DNA of 64,000 bases from the NCBI GenBank assembly GCA_016213505.1, contig JACRAF010000006.1:1-64000 (forward strand), in the 5' to 3' direction. A program made the translations under genes and the position numbers. Position 1 is the first letter of the stretch. Each line of letters starts with the position of its first letter. Under the pieces are notes generated by a model, which was given only the letters and a program-made list of their open reading frames with translations, searched no databases and had not been told where the DNA came from. Shown piece by piece: positions 24,164-32,755 of the stretch. This DNA comes from Devosia nanyangense (GTDB taxonomy: Bacteria; Pseudomonadota; Alphaproteobacteria; Rhizobiales; Devosiaceae).

Positions 24164-24933
24164 GCGGGGTTCCACCCAACCGGTTCAAGCGGCAGCTGGC
24201 CGAGCGCACACCGGCGCTCGGCATGTGGCTGTCGCTCAACAGCCTCGCCGCGACCGAGATTGCCGCGGGCGCCGGATTCGACTGGGTGCTGCTCGACATG
24301 GAGCACGGCCTCTACGACATCGAGAGCGTCGAGCACCATCTGCTGGCGGCGCGGCACGGCGGGGACGCCGAGTTCGTGGTGCGGGTGCCCAGCATCGATC
24401 CGGTGCTGGTCAAGCGGCTGCTCGACGGCGGCGTGCGCTCGTTCATGTTCCCGTTCGTCCAGACCGTGGCGGACGCAAGACTCGCGGTGGCGGCGACGCG
24501 CTATCCGCCGCACGGCATTCGCGGCGTATCGGGGATCAACCGGGCCAACCAGTATACACGCACGACCGATTACGGTCAGCGGTACCAGGACGACATCTGC
24601 GTCATCGTCCAGGTGGAGTCGCCGCAGGCGGTTGCGGCGATCCCGGAGTATGGCGGGATCGAGGGGATCGACGGCATCCTCGTCGGGCCGAACGATCTGG
24701 CGGCGAATATGGGGCTGTTCGGACAGACCGGGCATGCCGACGTGCTCGCCAAGATCGATGAGGCGCTCGGACTCATGCTCAAGACCGGTAGAGGTGCCGG
24801 CATCCTCGATTTCGACCCGACCGCTGCGGTGGCCAAGTTGAAACGCGGTTTCAGTTTCGCCGCGGTCGGCGGCGACACGACGATTCTGGTGCGCGGAATG
24901 GCAGAGCTGCTGGGCAAGTTCCGGCCGGCGTGA
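24160..24933 (+). CDS. HpcH/HpaI family aldolase
   Basis: A 257-residue class II pyruvate aldolase with a TIM-barrel fold. Landmarks are GMWLSLNSLAATEIAAGAGF, WVLLDMEHGLYDIESV (general acid/base region), FMFPFVQTVADARLAVAATR, GIRGVSGINRANQY, VIVQVESPQAV (metal-binding Glu) and GILVGPNDLAANMG (metal-binding Asp). The family cleaves 4-hydroxy-2-oxo acids such as 4-hydroxy-2-oxoheptanedioate; the natural substrate here is unknown. The only fitting start is TTG, which overlaps the leuA stop as TTGA, so translation is coupled to leuA. That is odd for an aromatic-degradation enzyme. Confidence 0.9.
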   Translation: MSGVPPNRFKRQLAERTPALGMWLSLNSLAATEIAAGAGFDWVLLDMEHGLYDIESVEHHLLAARHGGDAEFVVRVPSIDPVLVKRLLDGGVRSFMFPFVQTVADARLAVAATRYPPHGIRGVSGINRANQYTRTTDYGQRYQDDICVIVQVESPQAVAAIPEYGGIEGIDGILVGPNDLAANMGLFGQTGHADVLAKIDEALGLMLKTGRGAGILDFDPTAAVAKLKRGFSFAAVGGDTTILVRGMAELLGKFRPA

Positions 24934-25178
24934 TCTCGGGGTCGGGTCCGGTCCTGACGGAACCGGATTGTCGGTCTCACGCCTCCATGGCGGCGGTGCG
25001 GGCGTCCCGTTGACGCCGATCGTGGCTGCTTCGGCTCGAATCGGCCAACGACGGGGGCTGATTTACGCGGATTTCCGGGATTCTAGGCGCTTCTTGCTCA
25101 ACAACGCGAAGTGCGGCCAAAACTGCCAAGGCGCTGCTGGACAGGGGCGGGTGCCTCTGGTAGTCACCGCCCCGGATC

Positions 25179-25254
25179 GGGCGGCTAGCTCAGCTGGTAG
25201 AGCAGGCGACTCTTAATCGCCGGGTCCGGGGTTCGAGTCCCCGGCCGCCCACCA
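25179..25254 (+). tRNA. tRNA-Lys (anticodon CTT)
   Basis: A full cloverleaf: acceptor GGGCGGC/GCCGCCC, D arm GCTC-AGCTGGTA-GAGC, anticodon arm GGCGA-CTCTTAA-TCGCC with anticodon CTT, variable loop GGGTC, T arm CGGGG-TTCGAGT-CCCCG, discriminator A and encoded CCA (76 nt). The HpaI-like gene lies upstream at 246 bases, and no integrase is near. A 7-bp hairpin (TCGGCGG/CCGCCGA, near 25285-25305) follows. Confidence 0.98.
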
Positions 25255-25436
25255 ATCCTCAACGATATGACGACCTAATCGGACGTCGGCGGCGCGCGTC
25301 CGCCGATACCGGGGCAGCTATGGGGAATCGGCAGGATTGCTCGCTTTGGCCCGGGATTTTACCATCGCAGGGGGTGAAAGCGCAGCGGTGATCGACTAGA
25401 TAGCGGTCACGCGCACTCACCCGAAGGTCTCGAATT

Positions 25437-26144
25437 TTGGAACTGTTTACCGGCTCCGGCTTTGCCGCCTTCATCCAGGTCATCATGATCGATCTGGTGC
25501 TTGCGGGTGACAATGCGGTGGTGATCGGCCTCGCGGCAGCGGGCCTTGTGCCCGAACTGCGCCGGAAAGCCATCCTGATCGGCATCATTGCCGCGACGGT
25601 GCTGCGCATCTGTTTTGCGCTGGTGACCACGCAATTGCTGACGCTGGGCGGGGGCCTCCTGATCGCCGGCGGCGTGCTGCTGCTCTATGTCTGCTGGAAG
25701 ATGTATCGCGAGCTCAGCGTGACGCACGAGGCTGAGCAGGACGCTAACGAAGCCCTCTCCGGCACCGATCTCAATGCCGATGGCACCGTGGCCGGCCGGG
25801 CGGCGCCCAAGACACTCCGACAGGCGGTCATCCAGATCGTCATTGCCGACGTGTCGATGTCGCTCGACAACGTCCTCGCAGTTGCCGGCGCCGCGCAGAA
25901 TCACATGGAAGCCCTGATCTTCGGGCTCGGCCTGTCCGTCGTCCTGATGGGCGTTGCGGCCAGCTTCATCGCGCGGCTCCTCACCCGGTTCCGCTGGATC
26001 GCCTGGGTCGGGCTGCTGGTGATCCTCTATGTGGCGCTCAGGATGGTCTATGAGGGCGCCGACGTGCTGATGGGGCACGCACTGCCGGCGATCCCGCTGA
26101 TCAAGGGGCCGCTGCCGAGCGTGGGCTTGTTCGCGGCGGGCTGA
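25437..26144 (+). CDS. TerC family integral membrane protein (YjbE-type)
   Basis: A 235-residue protein with seven or so membrane helices. MIDLVLAGDNAVVIGLAAAG carries the TerC signature D-x-x-x-x-x-D-N-x-x-x-I/V-G, and its repeat in the second half is IADVSMSLDNVLAVAGAA. These intramembrane acidic and Asn residues are thought to bind metal. TerC proteins are implicated in Mn2+ export and tellurite resistance. A linker with acidic residues (HEAEQDANEALSGTD) separates the halves. The start is TTG with GAAGG 9 bases upstream. It is alone in its orientation group after the tRNA. The 182 bases before it contain a small hairpin but no riboswitch that I can confirm. Confidence 0.9.
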   Translation: MELFTGSGFAAFIQVIMIDLVLAGDNAVVIGLAAAGLVPELRRKAILIGIIAATVLRICFALVTTQLLTLGGGLLIAGGVLLLYVCWKMYRELSVTHEAEQDANEALSGTDLNADGTVAGRAAPKTLRQAVIQIVIADVSMSLDNVLAVAGAAQNHMEALIFGLGLSVVLMGVAASFIARLLTRFRWIAWVGLLVILYVALRMVYEGADVLMGHALPAIPLIKGPLPSVGLFAAG

Positions 26145-26251
26145 CTCCGATTTGGTAACCGTAGCGGGTTTTAGCTCGTATTTACCTTGTTTCTGAAGGG
26201 ATTTTGGCTCCTCGCGGGCGTAGTTTGCCGCCCGAATAGAGGAGTTTCGCC

Positions 26252-27430
26252 GTGTCGATCACCGCCGATGGCCTTGCCGCCAGTCTCAGCCGTTCCGCCG
26301 TCACGGGCGCCGCGTCGCGGAGCACGCTGACCGTCACCACGCAACTGGTGTCGCCGGAGCTGTGGGACCGGACCATCGCGCAGTTCGACGAGGTCTGCCA
26401 GGAGCAGCTCTACACCTTCGCCAAGAACCGCTGGCCGGCGGTGGAACACGAGCCGATGCTGTTCTGGCATGGCGGCGAAGTGGTCGGCGGCAGCCTGATG
26501 ATGATCCAGCCGCTGCCGCTCAAGACGGGGGCGCTGGCGGTGGCCAAATGGGGCCCGATGCAGGCCAGGGCCGACCATCCGCAAAAACTCGAGATCTACG
26601 GCGCGATGATCGACGCGCTGGCCGAGGACTATGCCGACAAGCGCCGGCTGATGCTGAGCGTGTTGCCGCGGGCCTCGCTGTCGCCATTCAATGCCGAATA
26701 CGACCACCTGATGCAACGCGGCTTCGCGCGCGGCTCGGAACTGGGCTTTCCCAACCGCTACATCGTCAATCTGAGGCTGGGCGATGCCGAGCAGCGCAAG
26801 AGCTTCCTGCAGAAATGGCGCTACCACCTCAACAAGTCGGAGAAGGCGGGGCTGACCTTCGAGTGGGCGCCGGCGTCGCGGCTGGGCGAGTTCGAGGCGC
26901 TCTACGAGACGATGCTCGACCGCAAGAAATTCCCCGATCACTCGGCCTATGAGACAGTGCCGGCGCTGATGGCGATGGGCAACGAGACGCTGAGGCCGGA
27001 ACTGTTTTTCGTGCGCCACGATGGCGTGGTCATCGCCGGCGCGATCATCTTCAAGGCCGGCGACCGGGCGGTCTACCTCTATGGCGCAACCGCCGAGACG
27101 GCGCTGCCGCTGAGGGCCGGCTACTTCCTCCACTGGAACATCATTCGCTGGCTGCGCGACAACACGCCGGCCAAGTGGTACGACCTGGGCGGCACGGACG
27201 GGTTCCATGGCCTCCACCAGTTCAAGAAGGGCATGGTCGGCGAGGCGGGCGTGATCCAGCCGGTGCCGCCGGTCGCGAACTATGCCTCCCACTGGTGGCC
27301 GCGCTTTGCCGGCAACGCCGCATTCTTCGCCCGCGACTCGGTGCAGAAGCTCAAGCGCGAGATCGACCGGCTGCGGGCCGACCGGGCCAAGCCCGACCAG
27401 AAACGTGAGGATGCCGAGGCGGCGGAATGA
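26252..27430 (+). CDS. FemAB-like GNAT-fold acyl/aminoacyl transferase
   Basis: A 392-residue cytoplasmic protein. It has two GNAT-like halves: LTVTTQLVSPELWDRTIAQF, AVAKWGPMQARAD and MIDALAEDYADKRRLMLSVL in the first, then SFLQKWRYHLNKSEKAGLTF and FEALYETMLDRKKFPDHSAY in the second. LFFVRHDGVVIAGAIIFKAG and AVYLYGATAETALPLRAGYF match the FemAB/BioF2 acetyltransferase-like family. KWYDLGGTDGFHGLHQFKKG is the standard ending that carries the conserved D-L-G-G. Family members transfer amino acids to peptidoglycan or act in polysaccharide clusters. GTG start, with AGGAG 7 bases before it. It overlaps the Wzx-like gene by four bases (ATGA), so the two act together. Confidence 0.85.
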   Translation: MSITADGLAASLSRSAVTGAASRSTLTVTTQLVSPELWDRTIAQFDEVCQEQLYTFAKNRWPAVEHEPMLFWHGGEVVGGSLMMIQPLPLKTGALAVAKWGPMQARADHPQKLEIYGAMIDALAEDYADKRRLMLSVLPRASLSPFNAEYDHLMQRGFARGSELGFPNRYIVNLRLGDAEQRKSFLQKWRYHLNKSEKAGLTFEWAPASRLGEFEALYETMLDRKKFPDHSAYETVPALMAMGNETLRPELFFVRHDGVVIAGAIIFKAGDRAVYLYGATAETALPLRAGYFLHWNIIRWLRDNTPAKWYDLGGTDGFHGLHQFKKGMVGEAGVIQPVPPVANYASHWWPRFAGNAAFFARDSVQKLKREIDRLRADRAKPDQKREDAEAAE

Positions 27431-28752
27431 ACCTCCGCACGCGCCTGCTCTCGCAATCGACATTGATCTTCGGGGCGCGGCTGTTCGGGGCCGGACTGAC
27501 CTTCCTGGTGCAGGTGGCGATCGCGCGCGCCTTCGGCAGCCAGGCGCTGGGCGAATACATCCTGGTGATGGCGACGGTGAACATCATCGCCGTAGTGATG
27601 CCGCTCGGCTTCGAAGCCACCGGTACCTATTTCGCCGCGGAGTATCGCGCCAAGGGCGAGGGCCGGCTGCTGCGCGGCTTCATGCGCCGCGCGTACCTCC
27701 ACATCGCGCTCTGCGGCGTGCTGCTGCTGGTCGCCGGCTATCCGGTCGCGACGCTGTTCGGCGAGCCGGGGAGGGTTTTGGCCTCGCACTGGCTGCCCGC
27801 CGCGATCCTCGCCATCGCGACGGCCATGGTGTTCGTTTCGGGCGCCATGCTGGTCGGCCTCAAGCGGCCGTTCGCGGGCTTTTTTGCCGAGACGCTGTTC
27901 CGGCCGCTGCTGGCGATCGCGGGCTTTGCCTTGGCGCTGACGGCGCTGAGCGAGGCCGAGAGCCTCAGCCGGCTGCTGTGGGTGCTGTCGCTCGGCTATG
28001 CGCTGGTGGCGCTCGGCCAGTTCGCGCTGCTGCTCCGCGCCACGCGGTCCATCCCGCTCGAGGATGAACCGCGCCCAGGCGAAGTTCGGCGCTGGTGGTA
28101 TTTCGCCGTGCCCTGGATCGCGCTGGTCGTCGCGGGGGATTTCTTCTTCGATATCGACCTCTTGCTCCTCGCGGGTCATCTCAGCCACGAGGAGCTGGCG
28201 ATCTTCGGCGTCTGCACGCGGGTGTTTTCGCTGGTGTCGTTCGGGGTCGGCGCGGTCTATGCCGTGACCATGCCCGACATGTTCGAGAGCGAAGCGCTCA
28301 AGGATCACGCCGGGTTCCACCGCAAGATCGGCGACGCCAATCTCGTGGCCTCGGGGCTGGCCCTGGTGTTGCTGGTCGGCGTATTGCTGCTCTCGCCATT
28401 CGCCTTCATGCTGTTTGGACCGGCGTTCCAGGCGGGCGTCGTTCCGCTGGTGATTCTCTGTGCCGGGCTGGTGGTCCGCTCGGTGCTGGGCCCGGCCTCG
28501 GTGGTGCTGTCGGTCTACAACCGCCCTTACACCAGCCTGCCGGCGGTGGCGACGTCGATGGTGACGCTGGTCGCCGCCAACCTGGCGCTGGTGCCGCCGC
28601 TCGGCCTGCTGGGCGCTTCGCTCGCCGCATTGATCGCCATGACCGTATGGTCGGGCGCGTTGTGGTTCACCGCGCTGCGCGTTGCCGGCGTCGACGTCTC
28701 GATCCGGGCGCGGTTGATCGAGCCGAAGCTGGTGGTGAAGGCGGCTGAATAG
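27427..28752 (+). CDS. Polysaccharide flippase, Wzx/MATE-like
   Basis: A 441-residue membrane protein with about 12 helices. QSTLIFGARLFGAGLTFLVQ and VAIARAFGSQALGEYILVM are the opening of the MOP-superfamily polysaccharide transporter fold (PF01943/PF13440). Later landmarks are FAVPWIALVVAGDFFFDIDL and VVRSVLGPASVVLSVYNRP. Family members flip undecaprenyl-linked sugar units across the inner membrane. The gene is translationally coupled to the FemAB-like gene (ATGA). No glycosyltransferases are adjacent in the window, so the pair is a small orphan module. Its stop codon lies at the start of the duplicated block described next. Confidence 0.88.
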   Translation: MNLRTRLLSQSTLIFGARLFGAGLTFLVQVAIARAFGSQALGEYILVMATVNIIAVVMPLGFEATGTYFAAEYRAKGEGRLLRGFMRRAYLHIALCGVLLLVAGYPVATLFGEPGRVLASHWLPAAILAIATAMVFVSGAMLVGLKRPFAGFFAETLFRPLLAIAGFALALTALSEAESLSRLLWVLSLGYALVALGQFALLLRATRSIPLEDEPRPGEVRRWWYFAVPWIALVVAGDFFFDIDLLLLAGHLSHEELAIFGVCTRVFSLVSFGVGAVYAVTMPDMFESEALKDHAGFHRKIGDANLVASGLALVLLVGVLLLSPFAFMLFGPAFQAGVVPLVILCAGLVVRSVLGPASVVLSVYNRPYTSLPAVATSMVTLVAANLALVPPLGLLGASLAALIAMTVWSGALWFTALRVAGVDVSIRARLIEPKLVVKAAE

Positions 28753-28800
28753 CGTCTGCCGGGGTTAGCAAGACCGTCCGATCGGTTGTAAGCTCCCGCC

Positions 28801-30333
28801 ATGGGGGTCGAACACACCAGCTTTGGGCCGTTCCAGTTCGATCGCGGCAACGGAACGCTGCTGCGGTCCGGGACGCCTGTTGCCGTCGGCCACCGCGGCC
28901 TCGCGCTGCTGGGGGCGCTCCTCGATCGCGATGGCGATGTTGGCAAAGCCGAACTGATAGAGGCGGCGTGGCCGGGGACGATTGTCGAGGAGGGCAACCT
29001 CACGGTGCAGATCGCGGCCCTGCGCAAGGCGCTGGGGCCGCGTCCCGACGGGCAGGAGTGGATCGTCACCGTGCCGCGGGTGGGCTATCGGATGATGCGG
29101 GGGACCGGGGGCCCGGAGGCGGTCGAGCCGAACTCGCCGCTCCCGTCGCTTGCCGTGCTGCCATTCCAGAATCTGAGTGGCGACCCCGAGCAGGAGTATT
29201 TTGCCGACGGCGTGGTCGAGGACATCATCACGGCTCTCAGCCGCTTCAAGAGCTTTGCGGTCGTGGCGCGGAACTCGTCTTTTGTTTATCGTGGACGGGC
29301 GGTTGATGTGCGCGCCGCGGCCAACGAAATGGGCGTCCGCTATGTTCTCGGAGGCAGCGTGCGGCGCTCGGGTTCGCGCCTGCGGGTCACGGCGCAGCTG
29401 GTCGAAGGCGGCAGTGGCGCGCATATCTGGGCCAGTAACTATGACGGTGCGATCGAAGACGTGTTCGATATGCAGGACCGCATCACCGAGCAGGTCGCCG
29501 GTATCGTTCATCCCAAAATAGAGCTGGCGGAAATCGAGCGGTCGCGCCGCAAGCGTCCCGAGCGACTGGATGCCTACGATCTCTACCTGCAGGGTGCTAT
29601 CAAGCACGCCGCCCGGCACATCAACGAGAACGCCGAGGCGTGCAGCTTGCTCGAGCGATCGGTCGAGCTCGATCCGCATTTCGCACCGGCGCTTGCCACC
29701 CTCGCTTGTGCGCTCGACGCGAGCGTCAGCATGGGCTGGGAGCCGTTCAGCCACGACGACCGCGCAAGGGCCGTGGATTATGCCCGCCGTGCCATCCGCG
29801 AAGGATCTGGTGACGGCGTCGTGTTAGCCAGGGCGGCGATCGTGCTGATGCATTGCGGCCGGGACTACCAACACGCGATGGAACTGGTGCGGACCGCCAG
29901 GCAGATCAACGCCAATGATGTGGTGGTGACTACCTTTGCGTCGCTGGTGGAACTGCATTGCGGCGACGTGCAGCAATCGTTGGCGTTGTCGCATCGGGCC
30001 ATCGAGCTGATGCCGACCGACCCAGGCGCGCACTGGGCGCTCACGGCGATCTCTCACGCTCACATGGCGCTCGGCAATTTCGAGGAAGCGATCCAATGGG
30101 CCGAACGCTCGCGGGCGATCAACCCGGAATATGATCCGTCGTTCTGGATGCTGACGGCAGGCAATGCGCAACTCGGGCGGATGGACGAGGCCCGAAAGTG
30201 GCTCGCGGCCTTCCTCGCAATGCACCCGGACATGACGGTCGAGCGGCTTCGGGCAGCCCAGCCGGATCGCTATCCCGATCGGATGGCCAATGTTCTCGAG
30301 GGCCTGCGGCTCGCGGGCCTGCCGGAAGTCTAG
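28801..30333 (+). CDS. Winged-helix (OmpR-type) plus TPR regulator, copy 1
   Basis: A 510-residue protein. Residues 1-100 are an OmpR/ToxR-type winged helix: FGPFQFDRGNGTLLRSGTPV, LIEAAWPGTIVEEGNLTVQI, AALRKALGPRPDGQEWIVTV and PRVGYRMM. Residues about 115-230 (LAVLPFQNLSGDPEQEYFAD, GVVEDIITALSRFKSFAVVA and YVLGGSVRRSGSRLRVTAQL) form the FlgO-like/adenylate-cyclase-associated domain common in CadC-like regulators. The rest is TPR repeats. No membrane helix is visible, so it is cytoplasmic. No sensor input is evident. Only about ten of the first 100 residues differ from copy 2. Confidence 0.85.
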   Translation: MGVEHTSFGPFQFDRGNGTLLRSGTPVAVGHRGLALLGALLDRDGDVGKAELIEAAWPGTIVEEGNLTVQIAALRKALGPRPDGQEWIVTVPRVGYRMMRGTGGPEAVEPNSPLPSLAVLPFQNLSGDPEQEYFADGVVEDIITALSRFKSFAVVARNSSFVYRGRAVDVRAAANEMGVRYVLGGSVRRSGSRLRVTAQLVEGGSGAHIWASNYDGAIEDVFDMQDRITEQVAGIVHPKIELAEIERSRRKRPERLDAYDLYLQGAIKHAARHINENAEACSLLERSVELDPHFAPALATLACALDASVSMGWEPFSHDDRARAVDYARRAIREGSGDGVVLARAAIVLMHCGRDYQHAMELVRTARQINANDVVVTTFASLVELHCGDVQQSLALSHRAIELMPTDPGAHWALTAISHAHMALGNFEEAIQWAERSRAINPEYDPSFWMLTAGNAQLGRMDEARKWLAAFLAMHPDMTVERLRAAQPDRYPDRMANVLEGLRLAGLPEV

Positions 30334-30405
30334 GGCGGCGCCAAAGCCGCCGGATAGCGTCTGCCGGGGTTAGCAAGACCGTCCGATCGGTTGTAAGCTC
30401 CCGCC

Positions 30406-31941
30406 ATGGGGGCCGAATACACCAGCTTTGGGCCGTTCCAGTTCGATCGCGGCAACGGAACGCTGCTGCGGTCCGGGACGCCTGTTGCCGTCGGCCAGCG
30501 CGGCATCGCGCTGCTCGCAGCGCTCCTCGACCGCGGTGGCAATGTTGGCAAGGCCGTCCTGATGGAGGCGGCCTGGCCGGGCACCATCGTCGAGGAGGGC
30601 AACCTCACGGTGCAGATCGCGGCCCTGCGCAAGGCGCTGGGGCCGCGTCCCGACGGGCAGGAGTGGATCGTCACCGTGCCGCGGGTGGGGTATCGGCTGG
30701 TCCGTGGCGAGATGCCGGTTGCACCCACGGCGACCGAAAAGCTGCGGCCGCCAGCGATTGCGGTGATGCCGTTCGCCAATTTGAGTGGCGACGCCGGACA
30801 GGACTATTTCGCCGACGGCGTCGTTGAGGATCTGATCACCGCGCTCAGTCGTTTTCGCAGCTTCGCGGTGGTCGGGCGTAACTCGACGTTCCGCTACAAG
30901 GGACAGGCGCTAGACCTCCGCGACGTGGCGCGTGAGTTGGGTGTCCGCTACGTGCTCGAGGGCAGCGTCCGCCGTTCCGGCAGCCGGCTCCGGATCACTG
31001 CGCACCTCGCCGACGGGGGGACCGGCGAGCACCTGTGGGGCCAGACCTTTGATGGCGTGGTGGCCGACATCTTCGACGTGCAGGACCACATCGCCGAGAA
31101 GGTGGTCGGGCTGATCGAACCACAGGTTCGCCGAGCCGAAATCGAACGGTCGCGTCGTAAGCGGCCGGAAAGCCTCGATGCCTATGATCTGGTGCTGCAG
31201 GCGTGGGCGGTGGGCCGCACCGTCGGGCCAGGTGACATCGAGAAGGCCCATGCGCTTGCCGTGGAAGCAGTGCGGCAGGCACCAACGTACGCGATGGCTT
31301 TTCGCGCGCTTGCGTGGGCTCTGCAGGTGAATCTCCTGTTCGACGGCCGGCCGCTGACCGATGACGATACTGCCAATTGTCTTGATGCCAGCCGTAAAGC
31401 GCTGCTCAATGCCGACGGCGACGCCGAGATCCTGATCGACCACGCCAATATTCTGATCCAGATCGGTCAAGACTACGACCAGGGCATGCACTATGTGCGC
31501 GCTGCAGTGGACGCGAACCCGAACAACTTCCTGGTGCAGCAGCAGGCTGCGACCTGCAACATCCATGCGGGCAGCCTGGAGGCGGCCCTGTCGCACGCCG
31601 AACGCGCAATGGAGTTGAGCCCGAACGATCCATGGTTACCGGTGCCGCTGACCTCGATCGCCCACGCGCGGCTTGCGCTCGGCGACTACGAGGCGGTGCT
31701 GGAGCCGGCGGAGCGGGCGATTGCGCTCAACCAGAATTTCCGTCCCCCGCATTGGATGGCGATCGCTGCAGACGTCCACTTGGGACGGATGGAGGACGCC
31801 CGGCGACGCCTCGCGATCTATCGGGCGCTGTATCCTGACGACACGATTGCGCGGATCGCTGCACGCCAGCATCCGAGGGACCCGGCTCGGGCGCTGGTCT
31901 TCATCGAGGCGCTGCGCGCCGCCGGCCTGCCGGAGGTCTAG
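30406..31941 (+). CDS. Winged-helix (OmpR-type) plus TPR regulator, copy 2
   Basis: A 511-residue paralogue of copy 1 with the same order of domains: winged helix (residues 1-100), FlgO-like domain (PPAIAVMPFANLSGDAGQDY, YVLEGSVRRSGSRLRITAHL) and TPR region (from about 260). Both proteins end AGLPEV. The winged helix is nearly identical, including the recognition helix EEGNLTVQIAALRKALG, so both should bind the same DNA. The TPR halves differ widely (AIKHAARHINENAEA in copy 1, AWAVGRTVGPGDIEKA here). The identical upstream regions suggest both are controlled by the same factor, perhaps themselves. Confidence 0.85.
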   Translation: MGAEYTSFGPFQFDRGNGTLLRSGTPVAVGQRGIALLAALLDRGGNVGKAVLMEAAWPGTIVEEGNLTVQIAALRKALGPRPDGQEWIVTVPRVGYRLVRGEMPVAPTATEKLRPPAIAVMPFANLSGDAGQDYFADGVVEDLITALSRFRSFAVVGRNSTFRYKGQALDLRDVARELGVRYVLEGSVRRSGSRLRITAHLADGGTGEHLWGQTFDGVVADIFDVQDHIAEKVVGLIEPQVRRAEIERSRRKRPESLDAYDLVLQAWAVGRTVGPGDIEKAHALAVEAVRQAPTYAMAFRALAWALQVNLLFDGRPLTDDDTANCLDASRKALLNADGDAEILIDHANILIQIGQDYDQGMHYVRAAVDANPNNFLVQQQAATCNIHAGSLEAALSHAERAMELSPNDPWLPVPLTSIAHARLALGDYEAVLEPAERAIALNQNFRPPHWMAIAADVHLGRMEDARRRLAIYRALYPDDTIARIAARQHPRDPARALVFIEALRAAGLPEV

Positions 31942-32063
31942 ACGGTTTTGCTCGCTTTTGGATCATTTAGGAACATTTAGGCGCCCGCTACAGGACCCAA
32001 AACGGTCCTCTGGGCGATGGTCTCCACACCGGCGCACGGAGCGCCTACCCACAGGAGACCGAA

Positions 32064-32237
32064 ATGCACACTCTCATGATCGTCTCGTCCAAGCAGGGCA
32101 TCGCGTTCAACGAGGCCGCGGCGGTCGCGCCCTTCGCCATCATCGAGAAGCTCTCGAGCTTGGCCGGCCAGGTGCTGAAGGCTGCCCGCTCGCCGAGCGC
32201 GCCGCGCAGCGCCGGCCCGGTTGCGGCTCAGGCATAA
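32064..32237 (+). CDS. Small hypothetical protein, 57 aa
   Basis: The translation is MHTLMIVSSKQGIAFNEAAA, then VAPFAIIEKLSSLAGQVLKA and a tail rich in Ala, Ser and Pro ending VAAQA. ACAGGAGACCGAA before the ATG is a strong ribosome-binding site. No family is recognised. It is not a signal peptide. Two short inverted repeats upstream, AGGACC-CAAAAC-GGTCCT (31992-32009) flanked by CGCCC/GGGCG, could be a hairpin or an operator. The gene stands alone between the regulator pair and the convergent bufferin operon. Confidence 0.6.
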   Translation: MHTLMIVSSKQGIAFNEAAAVAPFAIIEKLSSLAGQVLKAARSPSAPRSAGPVAAQA

Positions 32238-32290
32238 GGGAGGCCACAGCGTCCGCTCGGCGCACGCCTGATCCACCAGCGGCCCCCCGC

Positions 32291-32755
32291 TCAGCCCCTG
32301 AGCCTTCGCTCGATCAGATAGTCGAGGGACAAAACGCCTGCGCCCCTGGTCAACAGCGTCACGAGCACCGACGCCCAGAGCAGGCTTTCGACCCAGGACG
32401 CCGGGTAGACAAGCAGCACGATCACGGCGGACATGGCGAGGAGCGGCAGCGTCGCGAAGCGCGTGCCCAGCCCGACGAACAGCAGGATCGGCATTGCGAG
32501 TTCGACGCTCATGGCGAGCCGTGCGGCCAGCTCGGGGGCAATGAGCGGCAGCCTGTACTCTTCGGCAAACAGCTTCACGGCGAACTCGAAGGAGCGCAGT
32601 TTCAGCAAGCCGGCGTTGAAGAAGACAAAGCCGATGGCGACGCGCATCGCCAATTGGATGATCGAGAAGGGAACGCGCTCGAGCAGCGCGCGAGCCTCGG
32701 TGAAGAGCCGTCGCCACACCGGTTTCGTGGCGCCCATTGTCATGGCTTCAGTCAT
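32291..32755 (-). CDS. DoxX family membrane protein of the bufferin operon
   Basis: A 154-residue protein with about four helices. SIIQLAMRVAIGFVFFNAGL, KLRSFEFAVKLFAEEYRLPL, MSVELAMPILLFVGLGTRFA and MSAVIVLLVYPASW match the DoxX/DoxD family, and DoxX proteins are common partners in MNIO/bufferin operons. Its role there is not established; it may support electron transfer or membrane redox chemistry. It is the last gene of a four-gene leftward operon and overlaps bufC by 8 bases. GGGAGACACAAG before the ATG is a fair ribosome-binding site. Confidence 0.88.
   Translation of the reverse strand: MTEAMTMGATKPVWRRLFTEARALLERVPFSIIQLAMRVAIGFVFFNAGLLKLRSFEFAVKLFAEEYRLPLIAPELAARLAMSVELAMPILLFVGLGTRFATLPLLAMSAVIVLLVYPASWVESLLWASVLVTLLTRGAGVLSLDYLIERRLRG

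Larger units (their letters stand above)
28749..31941 (+). repeat. Tandem duplication of a regulator gene with its upstream region
   Basis: Two units lie 1605 bases apart: the first starts at 28749 and the second at 30354. The 52 bases from ATAGCGTCTGCC to the start codon are identical in both, and the first 100 or so codons are nearly identical. The TPR part has diverged. The left edge falls exactly on the stop of the Wzx-like gene. Each upstream block contains the palindrome CCGATCGG (28778-28785 and 30383-30390). Confidence 0.85.

Noticed and set aside
25179-25254. tRNA-Lys as an integration site for a mobile element
   Set aside because: No integrase, no repeated tRNA end and no change of gene style on either side are visible.
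25255-25436. yybP-ykoY manganese riboswitch ahead of the TerC gene
   Set aside because: TerC-type genes often have one, but I could not find the conserved core (GGGGAGUA and the matching loop). An Rfam RF00080 search would decide; a hit would overturn this.
28801-31941. One of the twin regulators as a pseudogene
   Set aside because: Both frames are complete with similar lengths and matching ends, and no stop or frameshift is present.
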